DNA of 64,000 bases from Paraglaciecola chathamensis S18K6 (lineage in GTDB: Bacteria > Pseudomonadota > Gammaproteobacteria > Enterobacterales > Alteromonadaceae), in the NCBI GenBank assembly GCA_000314955.1, contig BAEM01000034.1, positions 1-64,000 on the forward strand. The letters are read 5' to 3'. This document shows positions 17,479 to 26,133 of this stretch, piece after piece. A program made the translations under genes and the position numbers. Below the pieces are notes generated by a model. The model did not search any database, was not told the origin of the DNA, and saw only the letters and a list, made by a program, of their open reading frames with translations. Every line of letters starts with the position of its first letter. Position 1 is the stretch's first letter.

Positions 17479-18042
17479 TTTCACCAATTGTGTCAAATAT
17501 TCGACCGTTTTGACATAGTCTCTTTGGATCATTAGCTGCTGCTTTTTCTCAGCCGAAACCGGCAACAATTCAAGCCACCGATAGACAACCCACAAGGGGT
17601 CATCAAATCGAGGTTCTGGATAAAGATCTTTAATTTCGGGGTACTTGTTGAATATGTCTATCAAGCGTTGCCGTACAAGGGCTGAATCGGTTTTTGACTC
17701 AGGTTGCCACATCTCTGACCAAATGCATTGCCCTACTCGCAAACCATCATGCTCTGTGACGACCTGCTCAATATTAAAACACTTGTCACCCTCAACCGTT
17801 ATCCCTAGTAAACCGTCGTCGAGCATATCGAAATCAATCACCTTTACGTGAGTCCCAACTGCGTGAATATGCTCGTTTCGCTCTTTATCGCCCTTTGCGT
17901 TTAGCATACAAACCCCAAAGCCGGTTTGCGTCGCACAGGCATTTTTCACCATACGAACATAACGTGGCTCGAAAATCCGTAACGCCATACGCCCCTGAGG
18001 CAAAATATGTGCGGATAAAGGAAACAAAGGTAAAGTAATCAT
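17476..18042 (-). CDS. LON substrate-binding-domain protein
   Basis: A 188-residue protein consisting of the N-terminal (LAN/PUA-like) domain of Lon protease without ATPase or protease parts. It begins MITLPLFPLSAHILPQGRMA and continues RIFEPRYVRMVKNAC, the typical opening of this family. The biochemical role of such stand-alone proteins is not established. Position immediately upstream of rpoE-chrR and divergent from the lipid operon suggests membership in the same stress regulon. A poor TGATC-like site (CGATCT at 18102-18107) lies before it. Confidence 0.85.
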   Translation of the reverse strand: MITLPLFPLSAHILPQGRMALRIFEPRYVRMVKNACATQTGFGVCMLNAKGDKERNEHIHAVGTHVKVIDFDMLDDGLLGITVEGDKCFNIEQVVTEHDGLRVGQCIWSEMWQPESKTDSALVRQRLIDIFNKYPEIKDLYPEPRFDDPLWVVYRWLELLPVSAEKKQQLMIQRDYVKTVEYLTQLVK

Positions 18043-18130
18043 ATTCTAGCGACATCGATTTTTGCTGGTTGATATGCCTTGATACGCTTGCTCAAGAATT
18101 TAGATCGCTCTGACATAGGTGTTTTTTTAG

Positions 18131-18160
18131 TGATCTAAAATGCTCACTTTCCATTAATAA
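18131..18160 (+). promoter_or_regulatory. ECF-type promoter of the lipid-modification operon
   Basis: TGATCT, 18 bases, TAATAA, 44 bases upstream of the start at 18204. The -35 and spacing are identical to those of the promoter before rpoE-chrR, so the ECF sigma factor probably transcribes this operon. Confidence 0.6.
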
Positions 18161-18203
18161 TTAAAATACATTCCCGTAAACACACTTTTGACGGACACAG
18201 CAC

Positions 18204-18626
18204 ATGGAAGCAATCGCGCATTTTGTCAATTTTTATAAAAAATTAGACACTCAATCCCTCGCTGAACTTTCAAACCTTTACAGCGAGGACATCAAGTTTG
18301 TCGACCCTGTCACCGAGCATAATGGTTTAGCAGCTGTTCATCAGTATTTCGAACAATTACTCGAAACCGTCAATGAATGTCGTTTTGATATTTCTCAAGT
18401 GAAGGATAATACTCCGGATGTTGTGGTGAACTGGGTCATGCATTTTTGCCACCCAAAACTTAAAGGCGGTAAACAGATCAGTGTTGAGGGCATTAGCCAG
18501 TTAATCATTACCGATGGCATAGTTAGCTACCAACGAGATTACTATGATTTGGGTAGCATGCTGTACGAACATATTCCTTTAATGGGCTCGGTGATTCAAT
18601 TTTTGAAAAAGCGACTTGCATCATGA
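18204..18626 (+). CDS. SnoaL/NTF2-like protein
   Basis: A 140-residue cytoplasmic protein with the NTF2 cone fold. Supporting segments are LYSEDIKFVDPVTEHNGLAA near the N terminus and VNWVMHFCHPKLKGGKQISV later. Family members are small isomerases, hydrolases or ligand-binding proteins, and the substrate here is unknown. It is the first gene of the ECF-controlled operon and overlaps the next gene by 4 bases (ATGA). Linkage to fatty-acid-modifying enzymes suggests a lipid-derived ligand. Confidence 0.82.
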   Translation: MEAIAHFVNFYKKLDTQSLAELSNLYSEDIKFVDPVTEHNGLAAVHQYFEQLLETVNECRFDISQVKDNTPDVVVNWVMHFCHPKLKGGKQISVEGISQLIITDGIVSYQRDYYDLGSMLYEHIPLMGSVIQFLKKRLAS

Positions 18627-19339
18627 AACGAATACTTGTCACAGGCGCCACCTCCGGAATAGGCGAAGCGCTGGTAAAGCTCGCATCAAACAATGGCTAT
18701 GAAGTGATCGCTTGCGGACGCAACGCGGAAAAGCTAACCCGCCTTAGTGCTCTTGAGCATGTCACCACAGAGCAATTTGACGTCAGCGATAAACAGCAAA
18801 CACGACTTAAATTAGCCTCTATTGACGCAGATATTTATGTGTTGAACGCTGGCGTATGTGAGTACGTTCAATTAGACGATTTTGAACCTGACATGTTTAG
18901 ACGCGTATTTGAAGCCAATTTTTTTGGTGTCGTGAACTGTATTGACGCCCTACTCCCGAAATTAGTGGCCGGTAATCAATTACTCATCGTTGATAGCATG
19001 GCGCGGTTATTACCCTTCACACAAAGCCAAGCATATGGGGCAAGTAAAGCGGCCTTGCATTACCTAACTAAGACGATGGAAGTGGATTTAGCCCCACGGG
19101 GCGTGATAGTTCAAAGTGCGTCACCCGGCTTCGTTGAAACGCCGCTAACAGATAAAAATGACTTTGATATGCCGATGCAGATAACGGCAAAAGAGGCGGC
19201 AGAAAGCATTTTAAAGGGCATTCAAAATCAATCTAGTAGTCTATATTTTCCAAAAATATTCGGCTTTATTTTGCGCTTTCTTTCACACTTACCAAACTCG
19301 ATGAAAGTCGCCTTAAGCAAACGCATGAAAAACAAATAA
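18623..19339 (+). CDS. short-chain dehydrogenase/reductase
   Basis: A 238-residue NAD(P)-dependent oxidoreductase. The Rossmann dinucleotide motif TGATSGIG is at residues 7-14, an NAG motif is in LNAGVCEY, the catalytic Ser in VDSMARLL, and the YGASK catalytic pair near residue 140. A C-terminal extension with basic and hydrophobic residues may contact the membrane. Reaction unknown; the operon suggests a lipid carbonyl or hydroxyl substrate. Confidence 0.88.
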   Translation: MKRILVTGATSGIGEALVKLASNNGYEVIACGRNAEKLTRLSALEHVTTEQFDVSDKQQTRLKLASIDADIYVLNAGVCEYVQLDDFEPDMFRRVFEANFFGVVNCIDALLPKLVAGNQLLIVDSMARLLPFTQSQAYGASKAALHYLTKTMEVDLAPRGVIVQSASPGFVETPLTDKNDFDMPMQITAKEAAESILKGIQNQSSSLYFPKIFGFILRFLSHLPNSMKVALSKRMKNK

Positions 19340-19343
19340 CGGG

Positions 19344-20627
19344 ATGCAAACCAAGATGTCTAAACGAATTGCCATTGTCGGCAGCGGTATTTCAGGTTTG
19401 ACCTGCGGCCATTTACTCCATAAAAATCATGATATAACAATATACGAAGCCAACGACTACGTAGGCGGCCATACCGCAACGAAAGACGTTACGGTCAAAG
19501 GGCGAGATTACGCGATAGACACAGGCTTTATTGTTTACAACGATTGGACCTATCCCCACTTCATTAAGCTAATGAATAAATTAGGGGTCAAAAGCCAGCC
19601 AACTGAAATGAGTTTTAGCGTTAAAAATGAGACGCAAAACCTTGAATACAATGGCAATACAATCAATAGTTTATTCGCTCAAAGACGCAATATAGTTCGC
19701 CCGCTATTTTGGCGTATTGTTAAGGATATCTTGCGCTTTAACAAGCTGTGTAAATCACAGAACGTAGACGCGCTTCCTCAGCAGCAAAACTTGTTTGGCT
19801 TTTTGACTGAGCATCGCTTTAGTGATGCGTTTATTTACAATTACATTTTACCTATGTGCGCGGCAATTTGGTCTACCAGCGTCGAAGATATTAAGGCATT
19901 CCCATTTAAATTTTTTCTGCGTTTTTTTAATAACCATGGTCTTTTGAATATTACTGACAGGCCTCAGTGGTATACCTTGATTGGCGGTTCACGAGAATAC
20001 ATTGCCCCGCTGACCGAAGGTTTTGAAAAAAAAATAATGCTCAATGCAGCTGTTACCTCGGTAGCCAAAACAGAGCTAGGGTATCAAGTCAATAGTTTGC
20101 GGGGCAGTAGAGAGTTCGATGAGGTGATATTTGCTTGCCATAGCGATCAAGCGTTGGCGATGCTAGACAATCAAGATATTCCGCAGCGAGAAACAATAAA
20201 CCACATTTTGGGAGCAATAAAATACATTCCCAACGAGGTCGTACTGCACACTGACGAAAGCGTATTACCTAAACGGAAACTCGCTTGGGCCAGCTGGAAC
20301 TACAGCATTTGTGACGCCCAAAATGCGCACTTATCACCCGCGGTATTAACCTACAATATGAACATACTGCAATGTATTGATTCTAGTACCACCTTTTGCG
20401 TCACCCTTAATGATCGCCAATCGATAAACGACAAAGATATACTTGGTGTGTACCACTATGCCCACCCACAATTCAACGACGATGCCATCGAAGCTCAAGC
20501 TCGGCGTAGTGAAATATCAGGTGTAGCCGGTTTACACTTTTGCGGCGCGTACTGGTTTAACGGCTTTCATGAAGACGGCGTTCGCAGTGCCTTGGATGTA
20601 TGCCAGCATTTTGGTGAAAGCTTGTAA
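19344..20627 (+). CDS. FAD-dependent amine oxidase/desaturase-family flavoprotein
   Basis: A 427-residue flavoenzyme. The N terminus has the dinucleotide-binding motif IAIVGSGISGLTCGHLL followed by YEANDYVGGHTAT, and the C-terminal FAD motif region reads FCGAYWFNGFHEDGVRSALD. It belongs to the phytoene-desaturase/amine-oxidase superfamily clade linked to DUF1365 and cyclopropane synthase genes. In R. sphaeroides a fatty-acid desaturase (UfaD) acts in furan fatty acid synthesis; this protein is a candidate for such a role, by inference only. The start is ambiguous: the ATG at 19344 or a second ATG four codons on (MSKRIA). Its last base overlaps the next start codon. Confidence 0.87.
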   Translation: MQTKMSKRIAIVGSGISGLTCGHLLHKNHDITIYEANDYVGGHTATKDVTVKGRDYAIDTGFIVYNDWTYPHFIKLMNKLGVKSQPTEMSFSVKNETQNLEYNGNTINSLFAQRRNIVRPLFWRIVKDILRFNKLCKSQNVDALPQQQNLFGFLTEHRFSDAFIYNYILPMCAAIWSTSVEDIKAFPFKFFLRFFNNHGLLNITDRPQWYTLIGGSREYIAPLTEGFEKKIMLNAAVTSVAKTELGYQVNSLRGSREFDEVIFACHSDQALAMLDNQDIPQRETINHILGAIKYIPNEVVLHTDESVLPKRKLAWASWNYSICDAQNAHLSPAVLTYNMNILQCIDSSTTFCVTLNDRQSINDKDILGVYHYAHPQFNDDAIEAQARRSEISGVAGLHFCGAYWFNGFHEDGVRSALDVCQHFGESL

Positions 20628-21367
20628 TGCAAAGCGCTATTTATCAAGGTCGCGTATTCCATGCGCGTCATTTTCCCAAAAAGCATGCGTTTAACTACGA
20701 CATCTTTCTCATGTGGCTGAAATTAGATGAGATACAAAAAGTTGAACAAAACGTGCGTTTTTTTTCAATGTCTAGATGGGCACCACTGCGCTTTAAACGA
20801 CAAGATTATTTAGGTGACAACAGCGAGCCGCTGCAAGATAGTGTGCTTAAACGTATGAACGAACTCGCCGATAGCCCAAACGAAAATCCACTGTGTGGAG
20901 ATGTCTATTTACTAGGTCAAGTACGTACATTTGGCCTGTATTTTAGCCCAGTAAATTTTTATTACCTGCGTCAAAGCGACGGCTCATATAGCCATATGTT
21001 AGCAGAAGTCAGTAATACACCGTGGAATGAGCGCCACCACTATTTGGTCGATTTAAACCATCAACAAGATTCCCAAAAAGCGTTTCATGTTTCCCCTTTT
21101 AATCCATTAGACATGCACTATCAGTGGTCAGTTAAGCAGCCAAATCAAAAGCTTAATTTAACCCTAAAGTGCGTGAAAGATATTACTCATTTAGACACAG
21201 GATTAAATTTAACCCGCGTCGAACTGAACTCAAAATCCTTAACGCGCGTACTAATGTCAATTCCTAGCATGGCGCTAAGAACGGTAATCGGGATTTACTG
21301 GCAAGCCATTAAACTCTTTATTAAACGTGTGCCTTTTTATGGTCACGCAACGCAAGGTAAGAAGTAA
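20627..21367 (+). CDS. DUF1365 family protein
   Basis: A 246-residue protein of unknown biochemical function. It opens SAIYQGRVFHARHFPKKHAF, followed by YDIFLMWLKLDEI, and contains FGLYFSPVNFYYLRQSDGSY and HVSPFNPLDMHYQW, segments typical of DUF1365. The family nearly always sits between an FAD oxidoreductase and a cyclopropane-fatty-acid synthase, as here. It overlaps the preceding stop codon by one base (TAATG) and ends one base before the next start, so it is translated as part of the operon. Confidence 0.88.
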   Translation: MQSAIYQGRVFHARHFPKKHAFNYDIFLMWLKLDEIQKVEQNVRFFSMSRWAPLRFKRQDYLGDNSEPLQDSVLKRMNELADSPNENPLCGDVYLLGQVRTFGLYFSPVNFYYLRQSDGSYSHMLAEVSNTPWNERHHYLVDLNHQQDSQKAFHVSPFNPLDMHYQWSVKQPNQKLNLTLKCVKDITHLDTGLNLTRVELNSKSLTRVLMSIPSMALRTVIGIYWQAIKLFIKRVPFYGHATQGKK

Positions 21368-21368
21368 T

Positions 21369-22622
21369 ATGATGAATAGCGAACAGACACTCCAAGCGAT
21401 CGAGTCTCTTTCATGGCAAGACAAAATTAGCCGCCAAATCATGTTGAAAATATTTGCTAGCCTACCCGAAGGCGAGATGGTTATTAAAGAAAATGGCGTG
21501 CTGGTTGATGTTTTTGGTGAGAAAGGCTCTGACCTACACGCAGAAATTAACTTTATCGATTTGCGCGCCTACCGCCATTTACTTTTTGGAGGCAGTATCG
21601 CCTCTGGCGAGACCTACACTGACGGCATGTGGACAACACCTAACTTAACCAATGTTATTCGTATTTTCGCTCGAAACTTGCCCATGTTAGACCGCTGGGA
21701 AAGCAAGATGGAATGGCTTGCCTTACCGCTTAGAAAACTCAGCCACTTGGCTAGGCGCAACTCAGCTAGCCAGGCCAAAAAGAACATTGCGGACCACTAC
21801 GACTTAGGCAATAAGTTATATACCCGTTTTCTTGATGAAACCATGATGTACTCTTCGGCTATTTATCCCCATCAAGATGCTGACTTGCATCAAGCACAGC
21901 AACACAAACTTAAAACCATCTGTGAAAAATTACAGCTCAGCGCAAGCGATCACCTACTAGAAATAGGCACTGGCTGGGGCGGTCTAGCCGTTTACGCAGC
22001 TAAGCATTATGGTTGTAAAGTGACTACAACGACCATTTCTGAAGAACAATATCGTTTCGCTGAGCAGTGGGTTGCCAAAGAAAATTTACAAGACAAGATA
22101 ACGCTACTCAAAAAAGACTACCGATTGCTTGATGGGCAATACGACAAACTCGTTTCGATTGAAATGATTGAAGCCGTTGGCAAAGAGTATTTACCCACAT
22201 TTTTCGAGCAATGTTCTAACCGGCTAAAAAAAGATGGAGTCATGTTATTGCAGGCGATCACCATCAGTGATCAGCGCTTAAACAGCTATGCAAAGAGCGT
22301 TGATTTTATCCAGAAACACATATTTCCTGGCGGTTTTCTGCCCTCTCAGCTGTTGATTAATCAACATCTTAAAAAACACACAGATATGATGATCCGCGAT
22401 CTGCATGACATTGGCTTAGACTACGCTAAAACCTTACAGCATTGGCACCAAGCCTTTAATAACAATATCGACGCCTTAGCCAAAGACGGCTACGACGAGC
22501 GCTTTAGTAATATGTGGCGCTACTACTTCAGCTATTGTGAGGGTGGTTTTCTAGAACGCACTATCAGTACTGTACAGCTGGTGTTGAGCAAACCCGCTTA
22601 CAGCGCCCCACTTAGCCGTTAA
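21369..22622 (+). CDS. cfa: cyclopropane-fatty-acyl-phospholipid synthase family methyltransferase
   Basis: A 417-residue S-adenosylmethionine-dependent enzyme acting on unsaturated acyl chains of membrane phospholipids. The SAM-binding motif is LLEIGTGWGGLAVYAA, and the family signature AEQYRFA-like segment is TTTISEEQYRFAEQW. The N-terminal lipid-binding region includes SIASGETYTDGMWTTPNLT. The start was placed at 21369, one base after the preceding stop and behind AAGGTAAGAAG, rather than 42 bases upstream inside that gene. In ChrR-RpoE regulons such enzymes either cyclopropanate or methylate chains (UfaM-type); sequence alone does not separate these. Confidence 0.9.
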   Translation: MMNSEQTLQAIESLSWQDKISRQIMLKIFASLPEGEMVIKENGVLVDVFGEKGSDLHAEINFIDLRAYRHLLFGGSIASGETYTDGMWTTPNLTNVIRIFARNLPMLDRWESKMEWLALPLRKLSHLARRNSASQAKKNIADHYDLGNKLYTRFLDETMMYSSAIYPHQDADLHQAQQHKLKTICEKLQLSASDHLLEIGTGWGGLAVYAAKHYGCKVTTTTISEEQYRFAEQWVAKENLQDKITLLKKDYRLLDGQYDKLVSIEMIEAVGKEYLPTFFEQCSNRLKKDGVMLLQAITISDQRLNSYAKSVDFIQKHIFPGGFLPSQLLINQHLKKHTDMMIRDLHDIGLDYAKTLQHWHQAFNNNIDALAKDGYDERFSNMWRYYFSYCEGGFLERTISTVQLVLSKPAYSAPLSR

Positions 22623-22625
22623 CCG

Positions 22626-23150
22626 ATGAAACCGTTAATTTTTCTGGCGTTTAAGTGCGCACTGTTGTTCCCTGTTATCTTAAGTGCTTCGCCAATAGAT
22701 GCGCTGAAACCAGTGGGTAGCGCAAAATTATCCGTTGTTTTTTGGGACATATATCAATCAACCCTCTACAGTGATGACGGTACGTTCACCAGCGACGATT
22801 TACTCCCAGAAAGTCACAAACCCCTTGCCCTAAACATTCAGTATTTACGCGATATTGAGGCAGATGAGCTAATAGAAGCCACCGCCGATGAATGGGACAA
22901 ATTAGGCGTGGAAAAAGCAACCTACCAACCTTGGTTAAACCAACTTGGCGCAATATGGCCTGATATTCAGGAAAACGACGAGCTGTTATTTGTACTGAAG
23001 CAAGCTGAGGGTGGCGTATTCTATTTTAATCAAAGCGAGATAGGACGCGTCGAAAGCGCTGAGTTTGCTAAGCAATTCTTGCGTATTTGGTTAGATCCTC
23101 AATCTAGTTACCCTAAATTACGCAATAAATTAATCGGCCAGGCAAAATAG
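22626..23150 (+). CDS. chalcone isomerase-like exported protein
   Basis: A 174-residue protein with an N-terminal signal peptide (about 1-21, ending ILSASP) and a chalcone-isomerase-like fold region: VGSAKLSVVFWDIYQSTLYS and LNIQYLRDIEADELIEAT. Relatives of this type bind fatty acids and need not isomerise chalcones. Its place in the operon suggests it handles lipids in the periplasm. It starts three bases after the cfa stop. Confidence 0.82.
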   Translation: MKPLIFLAFKCALLFPVILSASPIDALKPVGSAKLSVVFWDIYQSTLYSDDGTFTSDDLLPESHKPLALNIQYLRDIEADELIEATADEWDKLGVEKATYQPWLNQLGAIWPDIQENDELLFVLKQAEGGVFYFNQSEIGRVESAEFAKQFLRIWLDPQSSYPKLRNKLIGQAK

Positions 23151-23158
23151 GAGCACAT

Positions 23159-23716
23159 ATGACCGCCTTAAAAGTGTTGGCATTATCAGCAAGCCTTGCT
23201 GTCGTCAGTGGTTGCAGCACGTCAATTGATGATTATCGCGACACAACCCCTACCTTCTCTTTAAAGAGCTATTTTGATGGTGAGCTGACGGCCTGGGGAA
23301 TAGTGCAAGATTATTCAGGGAAACTTACCCGGCGTTTTTGTGTTGATATCATCGCCACATGGCAAGGAAATAGCGGCCAACTTCACGAATCATTTTATTT
23401 TAACGACGGCACTCGCCAAACCCGAATATGGAACGTCAATATTGCACCAGATAAAAGTGTAACAGGCACCGCTGGGGATGTTGTAGGCCAAGCAACTGGT
23501 CAGTCCCAAGGCAGTGCTTTTAATTGGCAATACTCCTTAACGGTACCTATTGATGGCACTGAGTATGATTTTGCGATTGATGATTGGATGTACGCCCTAG
23601 ATGACAAGCGTATGATGAACCGCTCGTACATGAAAAAGTTTGGGGTTACGGTTGCGGAGTTTTCAATATTTTTCGATAAAGGCGCGCGTCTTCCCTCTTG
23701 TGAGTCACAAATGTAA
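23159..23716 (+). CDS. DUF3833 lipoprotein
   Basis: A 185-residue protein with a lipobox (LAVVSGC, Cys19) followed by the DUF3833 domain: LKSYFDGELTAWGIVQDYSG, then NDGTRQTRIWNV and FAIDDWMYALDDKRMMNRS. Function is unknown, but the family is a regular last member of the cfa-linked stress operons. A TAGGAG ribosome binding site precedes it and a strong terminator follows, closing the operon. Confidence 0.87.
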   Translation: MTALKVLALSASLAVVSGCSTSIDDYRDTTPTFSLKSYFDGELTAWGIVQDYSGKLTRRFCVDIIATWQGNSGQLHESFYFNDGTRQTRIWNVNIAPDKSVTGTAGDVVGQATGQSQGSAFNWQYSLTVPIDGTEYDFAIDDWMYALDDKRMMNRSYMKKFGVTVAEFSIFFDKGARLPSCESQM

Positions 23717-23742
23717 ATTAATACAGAGAAATAGAGGAGACA

Positions 23743-23768
23743 AAAAAGCGGCATATATGCCGCTTTTT
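23743..23768. terminator. bidirectional terminator of the lipid operon and pomAB
   Basis: AAAAAGCGGCA-TATA-TGCCGCTTTTT, a perfect stem with A and T runs on both sides. It is the end of the plus-strand operon and the nearest terminator for pomB on the minus strand. Confidence 0.88.
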
Positions 23769-23856
23769 GGATTTGAATTTATTTACTAAGCTAGCGCCAC
23801 TTTGCTAACAGCTGCTTTACTAGGAAAAACGCTAACTGCGCTTAGGTTAACCCCCC

Positions 23857-24774
23857 CTATTCTACTACGGATATAGGCTCAGACTCTTTCGCTTTACCTT
23901 GTTTAACCGCTATTTCAACTCGGCGGTTGCGGCTTCTGGCCTGAGCGTCATCTTCACCTAACAAAGGAGCCGTATCCGCTTTACCAATGACAGCCATGCG
24001 TCCCTCGTCAAACCCTGGCGCTTTACGCAACTCTTCAGCAACGGCTACCGCTCGCTGTGCTGATAAGTCCCAGTTAGAGCGATACAATTCATTTGAAATA
24101 ACCAAACTGTCACTGTGACCGGAGATCTCAATATCGCCTGGCATGTCCGCCAGAAGCGTCCCTATTTTGCGTAGAATGGGCTTAAACTGAGGCTGTAAAA
24201 ATGCAGAACCGGCAGAAAAGGAACCGTTCTCTCGGATACGGATGATCAATTGCTGACCCAGCGATTCCATTTCAATCGCCCCATCCAAAATTTCCTTTTC
24301 TAGCTGCTGTGCCACTTTCTTCATCTGTTTAGCCACTTCTTCTTGGCTAGCCGTGGTTTTCGCACTGGACTGTTCGCTCGCCGTTTGCTGAGCTGCACCG
24401 CCTTTTTGCTCGCCCCGTTGTTTTTGGCGCCCACCAGCGGAGTCTTCGTTGCCAGCTTGAAATTCCAACATTTGTTGGGTCATTTCTATGGTTTGCTGCT
24501 GAATCGTTTCAATGGGGGTAGGATCAGGTCGCCCGGGCCTAAACTCCATCGCGATCACGCTGGTGCCTTTTGGAATATCTTTTACTTCAATTTTGTTTTG
24601 CACACCAAACGCAAACTTCATTGAGCCGGCAATTTGTTTAAACTTGAGCACGTCCATTTCAGAGAATGACAACAACAAAACGAAAAAGCACATCAACAGT
24701 GACATTAAATCAGCGAATGTCCCCATCCACGCGGGTAGCCCTGCGGGGGGGCATTTTGGGCATTCGTCTTCCAT
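23857..24774 (-). CDS. pomB: flagellar stator protein PomB (MotB family, sodium type)
   Basis: A 305-residue inner-membrane protein that anchors the flagellar stator to peptidoglycan. The single transmembrane segment holds the ion-binding Asp22 in GTFADLMSLLMCFFVLLLSF. The plug/linker region (DIPKGTSVIAMEFRPGRPDP) is a close match to Vibrio PomB rather than proton-type MotB. The C-terminal OmpA-like domain (about 180-300) carries ISGHSDSLVIS and RSNWDLSAQRAVAVAEEL. It follows pomA by three bases. Confidence 0.94.
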   Translation of the reverse strand: MEDECPKCPPAGLPAWMGTFADLMSLLMCFFVLLLSFSEMDVLKFKQIAGSMKFAFGVQNKIEVKDIPKGTSVIAMEFRPGRPDPTPIETIQQQTIEMTQQMLEFQAGNEDSAGGRQKQRGEQKGGAAQQTASEQSSAKTTASQEEVAKQMKKVAQQLEKEILDGAIEMESLGQQLIIRIRENGSFSAGSAFLQPQFKPILRKIGTLLADMPGDIEISGHSDSLVISNELYRSNWDLSAQRAVAVAEELRKAPGFDEGRMAVIGKADTAPLLGEDDAQARSRNRRVEIAVKQGKAKESEPISVVE

Positions 24775-24777
24775 CAG

Positions 24778-25542
24778 TTATGCATCTTCTGTGGCGCTAC
24801 CGCGCTTACTGGCTGCAAGGTAATTTTTCAAAATACCTTCAATAACACGAGGGTTTTGACCATCTGCGATACCGATAATACCGTCTAGAATAAGGCTTTG
24901 ATTTAGTTTCTCTTCCACGGCTCGGTTACCTAGTTTTTCTGCGATAGGTAAACACACAACGTTAGCTAAAACAGCGCCGTAAAGTGTGGTTAACAGTGCA
25001 ACAGCCATCGCTGGGCCGATTGATTTAGGATCGTCCATGTTAGATAACATCGCCACCAAACCAATCAAAGTACCTATCATTCCCATGGCGGGCGCAACAT
25101 CACCCATGCCTTTAAATATGGTGGCACCGAATTCATGACGCTCAGTGGTCATCGATATGTCTTTGGCCAGCGTCGCACGCACCACGTCTACATCGTGACC
25201 GTCTACGAGCATATCGACACCCTTTTGCATAAATTCGTTTTCAATTTGCGCTTCTTCTAAAGCTAAGAAACCACCTTTGCGAGCAGCGTCAGCCATTTCA
25301 ACGATTTTTTCGATTTGAGATTCAGGCGATTCAATTTTGAACATAAAGGCTTTGCCAGCCACTTTACCCGCCCCAAAAAATTGCCCGAGCGTGAATTGGG
25401 ATAACACAACGAACAAACTACCGCAGACGACGATCAATATTGAAGGCACGTTAAAAAACATGCCTAAATCACCGCCCAGCACCATGGCCATGATCACAAA
25501 CCCAATTGCGCCAATCATGCCTATAAGGGTTGCTAAATCCAC
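24778..25542 (-). CDS. pomA: flagellar stator protein PomA (MotA family, sodium type)
   Basis: A 254-residue protein with four transmembrane segments that forms the ion channel and pushes on FliG. It begins MDLATLIGMIGAIGFVIMAM and has PAMGMIGTLIGLVAML, the conserved MotA/PomA Pro-containing helix. The start is GTG at 25540-25542, supported by GGGAG six bases upstream and by the PomA-type N terminus. The cytoplasmic loop contains the charged stretch that contacts FliG. Confidence 0.94.
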   Translation of the reverse strand: MDLATLIGMIGAIGFVIMAMVLGGDLGMFFNVPSILIVVCGSLFVVLSQFTLGQFFGAGKVAGKAFMFKIESPESQIEKIVEMADAARKGGFLALEEAQIENEFMQKGVDMLVDGHDVDVVRATLAKDISMTTERHEFGATIFKGMGDVAPAMGMIGTLIGLVAMLSNMDDPKSIGPAMAVALLTTLYGAVLANVVCLPIAEKLGNRAVEEKLNQSLILDGIIGIADGQNPRVIEGILKNYLAASKRGSATEDA

Positions 25543-25881
25543 ATTGTACTCCCATCAAAAAAGTGTGTTACGCGAAACAAAAAATGGCCCAGCTCTTAAA
25601 ACGCCTGCACATGAGCTCAAAAATTTGCAGAGTGTGCATTTAGGTTGTTGACTTGGTTAATCATTTTATCGACAAAGTTTAAATAATCTATAGTACTTAG
25701 CGATAATTCCTATCTAATCAAATACAAACTACCCCACTGTTCTTGTGATAAGCAGGCAATCAAGAGACAATCCGTGTCAGGTTAGCGCGCGGCGCTATGA
25801 AAAAGGTTTGACCACTATTTACCCCTCAGGTAAGGTGCGCTCAACTCGCAAAAGAGCACGAAATATAAAGAAGCCAATACT
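25543..25881. other. divergent intergenic region between pomA and xseB
   Basis: 339 bases without a gene. It contains the sigma-28-like site listed separately and the promoter of xseB, which was not identified with confidence. Confidence 0.5.
25666..25692 (-). promoter_or_regulatory. sigma-28 (FliA)-type promoter candidate for pomAB
   Basis: Minus strand TATA, 15 bases, GTCGATAA. The flagellar consensus is TAAA-N15-GCCGATAA, so there is one mismatch in each half and the spacing is exact. It would give a leader of about 115 bases, longer than usual. Confidence 0.4.
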
Positions 25882-26133
25882 ATGACCAGTCGTAAAAAAA
25901 CCGAAAACTTGAGCTTTGAAGAATCAATGCAAGAGCTCGATAGCATAGTCAATCAAATGGAAGAAGGTGAGCTAAGTTTAGAAGATGCGTTAAGTCGTTT
26001 TGAGCGAGGTGTACAATTAGCTCGCCACAGCCAAAACAAACTGAAACAAGCCGAACAAAAAGTTCAGATATTAATGGGTCAAGACGAGCAAGCGCCGCTG
26101 GCTGATTTCGACCCCGCCAATACGCAAGACTAA
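25882..26133 (+). CDS. xseB: exodeoxyribonuclease VII small subunit
   Basis: An 83-residue coiled-coil subunit that binds the large subunit XseA to form the nuclease acting on single-stranded DNA ends. Typical segments are SFEESMQELDSIVNQMEEGE and LEDALSRFERGVQLARHSQN. It overlaps ispA by one base (TAATG), the conserved xseB-ispA-dxs order. Confidence 0.95.
   Translation: MTSRKKTENLSFEESMQELDSIVNQMEEGELSLEDALSRFERGVQLARHSQNKLKQAEQKVQILMGQDEQAPLADFDPANTQD

Noticed and set aside
18078-18107. Third TGATC-type ECF promoter for the LON-domain gene (CGATCT on the minus strand)
   Set aside because: The first base of the -35 is wrong, and the -10 is poor at N18 (ATCAAG) and only slightly better at N17 (TATCAA). 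Mentioned as a possibility but not claimed.
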